From Achatina immaculata (Eukaryota; Mollusca; Gastropoda; Stylommatophora; Achatinidae), in contig CM019691.1 in NCBI GenBank assembly GCA_009760885.1, positions 32,054,814-32,118,813 of the forward strand: 64,000 nt of DNA, in the 5' to 3' direction. The notes beneath the pieces were generated by a model. The model did no database searches. It was not told the origin of the DNA and saw only the letters and a program-made list of their open reading frames with translations. Of this stretch, positions 36,764-48,700 are shown in pieces; the first letter of the stretch is position 1; each line of letters begins with the position of its first letter. A program made the translations under genes and the position numbers.

Positions 36764-39700
36764 GAGAAAAAATTGGAAGAGGTGGAGAGTTTTTAATATC
36801 TTGGGTCTTTACTAACTGATAATGGAAAATGAGGGAAATAAAAAGGACATCTATCGCTCTTCAAAAAGTAAAACAACTAAAGAAGCTGTGGAAAAGAATA
36901 GACAGAACTACAAAAGTAAGATGTTTTAAGGGCATGCATCTTTCCCATCGCAACATATGCCTGTGAGACCTGGACACTTAACAAAACAGCTGAGAAACTC
37001 ATAAATGCCTTTGAATGTAAATGCTACAGAAAGGTTCTTCAAATATGTACACAAAAAGAACAAATATATCCATACTACAAGAACTTAATATTGAAGAAGG
37101 TTGGCTAGTAAAGAGGATTAAAGAGAGAAAACTTAAATATTTTGGACACATTAAACGTCATGATAATTTAGAGAAGACCATCTTGGAAGGGTATATATGA
37201 GGTTCATACTGAAAGTCGTGAACAAAAGTTGTTAAAAAATCAGAATTTATAGAGAAAATATAAATGTATTACCTCCATCTGCATCCTTCTCACTTCATTT
37301 AGGGGTCACATGATATCACCATCGTGTGTCATGTGACCATGCAAAGCATAAACAAAATTAGTTTTGTTTCGTCAGTGTGCTGTTATTGAGTTCCTCATTA
37401 AAGAGGAAATCCTCAATGCTGAAATTCACCAAAGACTTCAACTTGCTTATGGAGATGTGTGTATGGGTGCTATCAGTGTTAGGAACTGGGTGAAACATTT
37501 CAAAGATGGAAACACTAGCATTCAAGATATGCCTTGCAGGGTCACCCTTGAACTGCCTCCACTGAACACAACGTAGAAAGGGTTGATGACATCATTAAAC
37601 AAGAGAGATGTGTCACAGTATCTGAAATTGCTGTAAATCTTGGAATAGGACACAATGCAGTACAGGAAATGATTGAAACCCTAGGCTATAGAAAAGTTTG
37701 TGCCAGCTGGGTCCCACAGGAGAGAACATCCAGAAAGCAGTGTGTTTGTGCCATTGGTCAGCTGAAAAGGAATTCTACCAGGAGGGTATTTTCAAACTTG
37801 CAGAGTGATGAGAAAAATGTGTGCAGAGAAATGGAGATTATGTTGAAAAATGAAGAAAAGGATGCAGTTAAAGGTGATACATTTATATTTTTTTCTCTGT
37901 CTATAAATTCTGATTAAAAAAAATATTTGCGCATAACTTTCGGTATGACCCTCATAATGGGAAAAAGAAAGTTAGGAAGACCAAAGTGAAGATGGCTGAA
38001 AGACATTGTTGATAATCTGCAAATGGATGCGTCAGCAGCAAGGCATCCTGCTCACAACCGAGAGGCATACAGGAGAACGGAGGCAAAGTTCTGCAAGGGG
38101 CATGCAAATGACTGATTGACGGACTTTTATGTTTACTTATATGATTAGGTTGCATTAACAGTAAACATTCTATACAGGCAATACGTGTGTGTGTGTGTAT
38201 TATGCATTCTTACATTTTAAAATACCAGAATAGTTCATGTTGGGTTTGAAATACCAAATTATTTGATCTTAAGTTTCATTTTGCTTCTGCAGCTACCAAA
38301 GAAACAAGAGCCAAAAATCAAATTTCGAACAATCAGAACAAGTAAGTTTTGTTGTACTGAAGCAGTTTAGAGGAACATAATTGGTTAATGCAGTAAAACA
38401 TTGAAACAAACAAAACTTAAGAAATATGGAGATGTCATAATCATTTTTACAGTAGTTCAAAGGTAAACTAGACTGTGTCATGAATGATATGCTAACTTAC
38501 GGGATACTGAGGGGAAAAAAAAAGTCCCATGACATTTTTTACACCATAAGCACGTGAAGTGTCACTACCATCATATTTCCAAGCTATAGTGTCATGAAAA
38601 GAAAGTCAACATCTGTCTGTGCCGCCTTTATTGTCCCAGGGGAGTGCTTGATGCCCATTTCAGGAGGTTGGGATCACTCCAGTGTATATTGGTCTAAAAA
38701 AAAAAATTCTGCCCCAGTGCGGAATTGAATGAGAGACTTTTTGATTGGCAGGAGAGAGTACTAATTGCTACACCACCACAGTTATCTTTTGCTAAAGAAG
38801 GGTTTGAAGAGAAAGCAGTACAATTAACTGTTATGTGGCACTGGCAGGAGAGAGTACTAATTGCTACACCACCACAGTTATCTTTTGCTAAAGAAGGCTG
38901 TGAAGAGAAAGCAGTACAGTTAACTATTATATGGCACTGGCAGGAGAGAGTACTAATTGCTGCACCACCACAGTATCTTTTGCTAAAGAAGGGTTTGAAG
39001 AGAAAGCAGTACAATTAACTGTTATATGGCACTGGCAGGAGAGAGTACTAATTGCTACACCACCACAGTATCTTTTGCTAAAGAAGGCTTTGAAGAGAAA
39101 GCAGTACAATTAACTGTTATATGGCACTGGCAGGAGAGAGTACTAATTGCAACACCACCACAGTATCTTTTGCTAAAGAAGGGTTTGAAGAGAAAGCAGT
39201 ACAATTAACTGTTATATGGCACTGGCAGACGTGAGAGATGAATAATCACTTTAAGCATGGTTTAATATTAAAATACTACATGGGGTAATGAATTTTGAAA
39301 TACAGGATCATTGCAAAGTCTTTATGTAGTTTTATAATTTATGGTTGCTGAAGATAGAAGCAGTCTATAAAATGTTTGAACGCTGGCAATTTATTCCAGT
39401 TTCAGCAACAACAACAAAAATTCAGCTTCAGTTTAGTCATCTTTTGTGAAAACAAAGGCACTATTCTGAAGCTGTATGAATGTCTTACTTTTCAGTATTG
39501 GCATTTAATCACTTTACTTATCCAGGTACAGATATTGTTTGAAGAGTGAGGTTTTATTGAATAAATAAGTTTTAATATTCTCATAGAAGAAAATGTAAAA
39601 GTGACAAATCTGTTGGTGGCCAGCAGTTTCTTCCACCTATTCACTATAGATATATACTTTTCAGTAAAAGAAATGCAACGTAATGTACTAAATTTCAAAC

Positions 39701-42700
39701 TTGTATCAAAATTTTATTTTATGGAATTAATGTTTCAGTCTTGGCATGAAGAAACTTTAATAATGGCTTGGACTTTTATTCTTTGTGACTAAGCTTCTGT
39801 TTCAGTAAGGTGTATGGCCTCCTCTGGCCTGTATCAGAGAACGACATCTCCTTGACATGGATCCAATTAGCCATTGGATCTGTTGTTGTGCCCACTCTTC
39901 CTGCAGTGCAGGAGACAACTGTCGGAGATTGATTGGCGCCATGTCTCGCTGCTGGACTTGTCTGTTGAGTTCATCGCATAAGTGTTCTTTTGGGTTCATG
40001 TCTGATGACATGGACGGCCATGGAATGGTCTGGACGTTGTTGTCAGCGAGGAAGTGGGTGGTGAGCTGTGTCACATGAGGTCGAGTGTTATCCTGCTGAA
40101 AAATCGACCCTGGTGCAGCCAGAAGTGGAAGGGTGTGAGGACATATTTCAACGACATATCGTTGGGCATTCAGCCATCCTTCAGTTTGCACCAGATCACT
40201 TCTTCACATGAAGTTGATCGTTCCCCACACCATTTCACCTCCACCACCATGTGAAGGAGCCTCATCCATGCAGTTCTGGGCGTAGTGCTTGTGAACTCTG
40301 CTGTAAACTCTTCTCCATCTATCGTGTCACTGGAGCAGAAAGAATGATTCATCACTAAACCAAACCCTTCTCTAATCATTCGCAACGGTCCGTTGACGAT
40401 TCTGGTTCACCCACTGCAGTCGGTTCTGGCGATGCCAGTCCATAAGAACAGGACCTCTGTAGGGTCTTCTAGCCCAAAGACCAGCGTCGTGCAGCTAGTT
40501 AATGACCGTTTGATTTGAAGTTTGATGAGCTGCTGTCATTGACTGGACTGTTGAGGACACAGATGCAAATCGATTCCCGAGGTGACGCAGCTGTATGAAG
40601 CGGTCTTCCGCAGGAGTTGTGACTATGGTCTTCCCCTGCTCGGTCGGTCTACAACTGAGCCAGTTTCTTGAAATCGTCTCCAAAGGCGACTAATGGTGCT
40701 TCTAACCACATTAAATTGTCTGGCCACTACACTTTGTGACTGTCCAGTCTGTAAACGTCCAGTGATGATGAGTCGTTGTTCTGTAGTGAGATGAGCCATA
40801 CTGGCGCATTGAATTTTCAAATGAATTGATTCGAGGAGCGTCAATCTTTTATAGACATTCAATAACATGGTCAGTAAGTTTTGTGTTCAGTAAGTTTCAC
40901 GGGATTCTCATGAACCTGTCATGAGTTATTGTCAAAAATGCTGTTTTGACTAGTGTCGGTTTTCTGTGCTCATGAATCATCTGCTGAGCACAATTCAGGT
41001 CAGCACGTGAAGTTGATGTCCAAGTGAACGTTTCAAACAATTCGCCCTTGTCTGATCAGCAAACTTCAATTTAAATCGCAACATCGTATTTGTTGTATTT
41101 CTTTTTTTGAACAGTATAGAAATTCTTGTGTTAGAAACAGTATGGTTGATTCTCTTACAGAAATAAAAATAGAACATTTTAATAAATGAATCACTTTCAG
41201 TAAATACAAAAACTGAATGAATTACAACCCAGATTCATTTTACAGATTGTTTTTGTGCTTAATGAAAAACAGGTTATTAATATCTTCAGTTCACAAGGGT
41301 ATACTGAGATCCTGTATAAGACTTACATGCATTTGGATAAAAAAAAATATGGAAATGTAGTAAGTCTGCAGTATTTTAGCAGCACAAAACCTATTAATTT
41401 GATTAATCATGAAGCGGTTTGTCTTCCACCTTGTTAGATGTGTATTCTGATAGCAAGGTCAACAACCGCAAAATCGAGATACCTCTCTGCAACTGTGTGC
41501 CACAACAGACCGGTGGTAAAGGCTGTGGTGATGACTGTCTCAACAGGTATATTTTAGACAATAATTTATGTGTTTACTTTCCTTTCTCTCTTTTTTGTTG
41601 TTGTCTTGTATTTCTCCTCTGTCTGTCCTATTTGTATTTCTACTACTATTGTCAGTTGTTGCAATGTTCAGGTCCTGTCATTTGACTGTATGTTGGTTAG
41701 TATGAAAGGAGGTCAGACACTAAGCACAGTTCATTACAATCGCACGTTACAGGATAGAATATACATGTTTACCATCACTTTAAAATGCCAACAGAATACA
41801 AATTAGCACAGTAACCATGGGGAAATTAATCACAAAATATGATTGATGACATATTTAAATAATCATATTGTAATAACTTTATAATGACGTGCAAAAAATG
41901 TATATACATTGTATACACATTAACATGCAAAAATTGTGTACTCACCAAATGAATGCATTTAAGGGTCATGATGCTGTAGATTTTAAGGAAAAATGGAATG
42001 GTTTATGGTCTGGATTACCATTATTGCACTATGGATGTGACCATAGGTGCTCAGATTCTTATCCCCCCCCCACTATTCATCAGTGTCCTATGGCTGATAT
42101 TGCCCATCATGTCAAGTCCTCTTGCACGTCCAGTATGTCTCATTCCTGGTTATGCCGTTTCTCGCAGTCTAAGCAGCAATGTGGATTCGGTGCTTTTGAA
42201 GTCTTCCACTCTGCCTATCTCTCTGAGTGCATTAACAATATTGGCTTTGGAAAAATGGAATCTTATATCCTTCCCATGCCATTAAATGTCACATAGGGCT
42301 CGCAAAGTACTTCGCCAGTTTTTCTCTTCGGCGAGTCTTTCAAACTCATCAAAGGATTTTATGCCTGTTAATTTGGCATCTCTTAACAATGTCCTCTTCA
42401 GAGTTTCATGCGGTCTGCCTCTGGAAAAATGGAATATCACTCTCAAATTAGAAGCTTTGGCATAGCAAGAAAATGGACAATAAAAAACCAATCAAGGCTG
42501 TGGTACCAGAATGAAAGTGTTTTACTGCATGTTATTTTATTATTTCTTTAACAAAATTTACCCGCAGGACGTCGATAAACAGCCATAATTCAGTTTGTCG
42601 TTAAGTAATCTTATGACTGTAGTAACTTTTTTTTTATTTAAATACTTCCCAAGGTGGGTTTTTGATTTATCTTTTTTTATTTTCACCTGTTTTCAGGATG

Positions 42701-45700
42701 ATCTATACAGAGTGTTCATCATCAACATGTCCTGTTGGAGAAAACTGTGACAATCAGAAGATACAGAAACACGAGTGGGCCCCCGGTCTGGAGAAGTTTC
42801 TAACCAAAGACAGAGGTTTTGGTGTGCGAACCAAGAACTTTATTAAGACAGGTCAGTTTAAATAATTATACATTTTGTTTTCTTTAAAAAAAAAAGCAAA
42901 AACCCCTAAAAAAACCCCCAAAATAGTTGTGTATGGCAAAGCATAATGTTTTGAGAAAGTGGAGTACATTACATTTAAAAAATTTTTTTTCCTCACCGAT
43001 TCTGCTGTGGGCCTGCTTTAAATGTTAAAATACATATTAGAATTAGAAAGTTTTTTTGTTTCTTTTGTGTTTATTTTGTTGCTTGTAGCATAATAACTCA
43101 AGAGAAGTGGAAAACAAAATATAGGATACAGTAGTTCAAACACAAACATTCATTGGCCTTTCTTAACTGGAATGACCAATACATATCACATTTTTCATTC
43201 AGTCTAGCCAGAAACCACGTTCAACAATCTTAATCCTTTCTTTTCAACGTTTCTGCTCCCCTTTATGTCATTATTTAGATCCAAGAAAACAGATGTTGTC
43301 ATTCTTGTGAAGCAGTGCACTGTTGTGATTCATTCTTATTTGCTGCTTTACTGCAACCTTCTGTCACACAATCCACTTTTGTGCTTTGCTTAGTTTTGGT
43401 GTAATTTATTTATTTTTTTTAAACTTTAAACAAAACAAGACTTTATCGTGTAGAAGTTTAGAAAATGATAGCGTTTGAAAAAATGTTAGAATTTTACTGA
43501 TTATTACCCTTATACTGATTTTTTTTTTTTAAATGACAAGAAAAGACCCACCTGGAGATTAGTGAAAATTGAGCATTTTTTGGGTTCTTTTGATAAAGGA
43601 AAGTCACGCTAATAAAAATCACTCTCCAACACCTTTTACTCCTTGTGACGAGATGTATGTAGTTGTTGCCCTTTGGTTCTTTTTCCGCTGAACTTCCACT
43701 GATTTTTTATCTTTTTGATGTTTTTCCATGTCTCCAAAATGTGAAGATGTCTACATATGGCTAATAATGGTATCTGATCACTGTGTAATTTTGGACTTCT
43801 CTTGTTTTACTATTGTCTGTGGCTTGAGTGGCAGGAAGAGATAAATAAAATTTTGGGGTTGACTTTCTCTGGGCATATCTGTCCAATGAACAGAGCTAGA
43901 GAATGGTATGACAATCATATATCCAGTGGTTGTTGTGGATGAGGAGCTAAGGAAATTACCCAAGATAGGGTCATTGTTGCTGAGTCAGAAATGAGTGGAG
44001 AGGAGATATGAATATGCATGACATAGACCCAACTTCTTGGCCAAGTGTCCAAAATCCTGTCTTCAACCTATAGAAAATGTAGAGAAACTTGCCATTCAGG
44101 TAGTAGGGAGAATAAAGTATGAAAAAGTGAAAGGCTTGAAAGTATGAAAAGGTGAAAGGCTTGCTGTATATGTATGTGTATATATATATATATATATATA
44201 TAGGAACTTTTTTGTCTTATTTTAAGTAATGTCTCATCTGAAGGTCATAAATGGCTGTGGAAGCTACGGCAGAGCCAGTTTTAGCTGTTAAGTGTGATTT
44301 AGGTGAACTACATGCAGGCTATGGTTTAGACAAACTACTAGCAGATTATGATATGTTGTTTAGCATATATCCTTATAGCTTTCTGTTACTTTCCTAAAAA
44401 TGATACAGTTTAATACAGAATTTTTTAAGGATTTTGAATTATCCTTTTCATTTGTTTCCCCTTAAAATGTTATTTTAGGTCATTTTATCTTGGAATACCT
44501 GGGAGAAGTTGTAAGTGAAACAGAGTTCCGTCGTCGAATGATGGAAGAGTACTCTGAAGAATGCCACCACTACGCACTTCATCTTGATTCTGGTAGTTTG
44601 ATTGATGGATACAGGATGGGAAACATTGGCCGCTATGTGAACCATTCGTGTCAGCCTAACTGTGAAATGCAGAAATGGTAAGGCTCTTGTGAACTTTTTT
44701 TTTTTCCTCTCTCTCTCTCATTCTAGAGGTGTGACTCACAGGGGGTGCAAGAGGACTGTTGAGTGTGAGGCTCTTTCTGTCTAAATGTAATTCATTTCAT
44801 AGCATTAGCCAGATATATGGCTTGGTTAAAAAATATATATATAATTGTATCATATAATTTAGTTTTGAATTTTGGATACAGAAATTTTAAACTATCATTT
44901 AAGAGAAACCATAGGCCTCACATTGTTTCCCGTTAAAACCATGGCAGTTGTGTTTGTTATAAATTGTTTTTATTGTGTGGTCAGATAAGCTTTGATCTCC
45001 TTAGTCTAAGAGTTTAAAATGGAACTGTTGTAGAATCTTGTTTATTTGTAGTTTCTTTTGCATATTTTCTTTACTAATCTGTTTCATGGTTTTTAAAACT
45101 TTCTACGTTCTGATAATTGAATATGTGAACAGGTCTCATTTATGTATTGTTTTTGTGTAAGAAAGTTAATAACAAAATATGCATTTGAAATGAATCTGGT
45201 ATTTAAGAAAATGAAACAGGATTTAAATACCAAAACTGGTTTGACTAAGAAATCTGGACATAGGAAAGAATGAGTGTTTCTGAGAATTTCTTTTAGTACT
45301 TGAAGAACTGATTTTTTTTTAATGGGGTGAACATTATCATGGCTGTATTTTCTGATGAGTCTTTTGAGATCCCATCAGCAATGAAATTTTTCTGTAATTA
45401 TGGATATTGTTGTTTAAAAATCTGCCCACTCTGGCCTAAAAGACAGTAATGCATCAGTTTTCATTGACAAAGGAAACAGCCAGTACTCTCCCCATTTTTT
45501 ACTGGAGAATTGTAGATTTGTATCTTATTATTCAGTGACAGTTACTGTAGGCCAAAGCAGTCATTGAGGTTTGCATTATTTGACCACCACTAGCATAGTT
45601 CTACATAGAAAAATAGTATCCAGAGTACTATTTTTGTTCGTAAATCTTGTTTTTTGAACATTGTTATTGATTGAAAAATGATCTGAAAGTTCATTTGGTT

Positions 45701-48700
45701 GTATTTTTATCAGGAATGTGAATGGCTTGTACAGGATGGTTCTGTTTGCCTTACGAGACATTGAAGCAGGAGAAGAATTGAGTTATGATTACAACTTTGA
45801 TCCATACAATCAAGAAACACAAGTAAGATGTAAAATAAAATGTTACGAAAGTGAACAAGAAAGCATTAAGTATATATTTTATTTTCCCCATGTGGTACCC
45901 GGGATCTGCAAAGAATAGGACCACTGTAACCCTACCACACATGATTGTAAAAGGCGACTAAGGAGGGTTTGGCATAGCATAGGGCCAGCAACCCTATCTA
46001 GTAAAAACAAATGCAGGTGGAAGGAGAAATTCTTATCAGCACATAGAAGTACTTAGGGATGTGATGTTAGTACCCATATATTTTCTTGATTTGACATCAC
46101 ACTGTGGGTTATGTGGGTCATTGCCACACCTAGTAGTTTTACCTTGTCCAGCTCAAGAAGGAGCTAGGTAATCATTTCTGCAGTTGGATGACTGGGGTGC
46201 CCTCAGCTGGACTTGAACCACAAACCCTCACCATGAGAGAAAAGTGACCATACATAAGCAGTGAAAATGAGGAGGGCCCATGAGTATAGTAAAGAGGACT
46301 GAGATGAGCACTTTTGTAGCATAAGGCATTTTACCAAAATGAGAGATTAATGATCGTTTTCTTTGTTCTTTTATTTTTCTTGAGTAGCAAGAGTGTCGTT
46401 GTGGCAGCTCTGAATGCCGTGGTGTCATTGGTGTTAAGACCCAACGCAGCAACAGTGCTTTGAAGCCTCCAGAGAAGGTCCTCGATGACTGCAAGGATAA
46501 ACGCAAGTCAAAGCTGATGAACAAGAAAATGAGGGACAAGGTAGGCTACTGTTTCCTATAGCAAGAATTAAAGCTTTTTTAAAAAAAATTTCTTCTGCCA
46601 TATAAAGAAAAAATGTGTAAAAATGAAATCATTTGTATATGCTCATATGATCTAACTGGCAGTGTGAGTCATAAAGGCATCAGATCAGATAGGAGTTCAG
46701 GCATGATTATTTTCCATATTGTCTAAAGAGTTGAACTTTTCTAAACGCTTGCCACTGTTGGGAAAAGAGTAGCTGCCTGCCCTGACAGCAGGGCTCTATG
46801 GACGGCCATATTGTTTGGTGCACTGCATGAAGATTGAAGCTCTTTTGCCACCTTCTATTGTAGCTGACCATGATGAGAGTGCAACAGTCACTTCAGCTTC
46901 CAGTGAATGTCCCATCAAGGTGTTTCTTTATCAGTCTGGAGAAGGATATATGTATCTATGTGGAGTTCTCTGGTTATTGATGAAGTTTCAATGTTCATGT
47001 GTGAGTATGTGGATAGTTTACCTCCTTAGCATAACATTTCTGGTGAAAAAAAAAAAAACAACATGAAAACATTGTTTAGATGCTATCATGGCTTGGCCCA
47101 CTCATTAATATTAATCAAGGAGTTCCTAAAATTATTTTTAGAAGCTTGATCTCATTTTATTCAGTACATGGCAGGACAGTACTGCTCCAAGTGTTATTCG
47201 GGCTTAACTCTGCGTATGGGGTAAAAAAAAAGGGTTAGCCTGTATAATATACGGGGTCAGTGTCAAGGAAGTTAGAAGCGGTGAGAGGATATGTATTGGT
47301 GCCATTGAATTTCAGAATTTAGACTGAATTGCTATTTTAAGAGTGAATTATTCAGTTAGCAAATCAGCTTAGTGAATTAGAGAGAGAGAGAGAGAGGGAG
47401 AGAGACAGCAAGTCTTAACACTTTGTGGACCACAGTTATTTACCCTGAAAAGCCCCCAGTTCCTAGCCATTTTTCTGAAAAATGAACTTGTGGACTTAGA
47501 AAAACATGCATATCTCTACTCATCATTGAGATAAATTAATCCAGGTTGGTAGACAGACTCCCAAGGCCCTCTAGTACTTCTTGAGTGTGTGATATCTTGT
47601 GAAACAATTACCTGGATGAAATGGGACTTGACAACTTTTACAAATAAATTTTGTTTCACTCTTTTTCTCATTGACCAAGCACACTCTGCACTTCTTAGAT
47701 GATGCTTTTTTAGTGCTTTTATCCTCAGGCTTCACCAGGACATGATCCTTTACTATTCTAGATAATCATTGTGGTGCATTGTTGACATCATGCGGACAAG
47801 ACTTTTGTCTTTCCTTCATCAGTCGAAAGCTGCTGCTTCGGTTTATACAACTTTTGAAATTTAGGTAAAAAATAATCCAGCAGAGGTTTTATTTTGCCAA
47901 TTCTACCTTTTTCTGGAAGTGTCTGAGAGTTGTCAGAGAAATTCTGAAGTGTCAGAAGATTCTCAAATTTAGCTCTGCTCATTTTTCTTGAAAATATTGG
48001 TGTTTCCAGAAGAGGATCTGTTGTCCTGTACTCTTTCCAGTGTGGCTTCCTAATCTGGCCCATCAAAATGGTCAATCCAGAGAATTTGTTTATGTCTGAA
48101 TGTGTTATATTTTCAGACAAAAAGGCAGTAGGTTTGTTCATATGTTGGGTCTGTGAACGGTATAAATTTTAATGATGAGCTAACAGTTTAAAAAAATCAT
48201 TGCCAAAAATTGTACTGAAAATTCCCTCTATGCTGTCTGGTTTGTTTACATTCATTGAAACACCAGGATTTCCTAGAAATTTTTCAAGAACTGGTGTAGA
48301 ATCAATGTTACTCCACACACCTATATCACTGCTAACTATATTACATGAAAAATGTGAAATACTATTGGAGCATCATATCCTGACATTGAATAACAATCAC
48401 ACTGTCACTTGAATTTTCACTTTTGACACAGCAATGCTGTGCCTAGTTATCGTATTTTTAATCTGATCGCCATCACAGAAATCACTTTGAAACACATCAG
48501 TTTCATTACTAGAATCTTTAAACAGTGATTTTTAGTCATTACTGGGGTAGTCTGACAAAAAATCAGAGCATAATTCATTGTAAATCGCAGTGTCATCGAG
48601 AGAAGCATGCTCCGCCATTTCCAGAAAATGTCGACTAGGCGAGATCTCGTAAACACGTGTTCCTGACAGCTAAAACCACAAGATTTCTATTTTTTAAAAA

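Larger units (their letters stand above)
34684..37434. repeat. 1.3-1.4-kb tandem duplication
   Basis: 34684-36010 and 36011-37434 are nearly identical, except for a longer TA-rich microsatellite (36640-36762 against 35307-35350) and a small indel near 36926. The junction falls inside a mariner element: copy 1 stops after AAATTCACCAAAG and runs into ATTTCAAACTTCTC, while copy 2 continues as mariner (ACTTCAACTTGC). Short TTCAA(A)CTT microhomology marks the break. Confidence 0.93.
33762..38292. other. Intron 7, 4.5 kb
   Basis: Dominated by a 1.3-kb tandem duplication carrying retrotransposon and mariner pieces (separate entries). 33762-34680 is AT-rich with T-tracts and nothing recognisable. 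A short GT run lies at 38185-38198. Confidence 0.6.
38342..41437. other. Intron 8, 3.1 kb
   Basis: Contains the 95-bp satellite and a decayed Tc1 element. The remaining AT-rich stretches (39235-39790, 40875-41437) show no recognisable feature. Confidence 0.6.

Noticed and set aside
41889..42296. 135-codon plus-strand frame in intron 9
   Set aside because: Ends in the antisense of a retroelement C-terminus (42285-42425); no protein family recognised.
46864..46919. Possible extra ASH1L exon between post-SET and the linker (acceptor TTCTATTGTAG, reading [18 protein letters not shown])
   Set aside because: It has plausible splice sites, but the open frame needs phase 1 entry while exons 13 and 14 join in phase 0, and its 56 nt would shift the frame.
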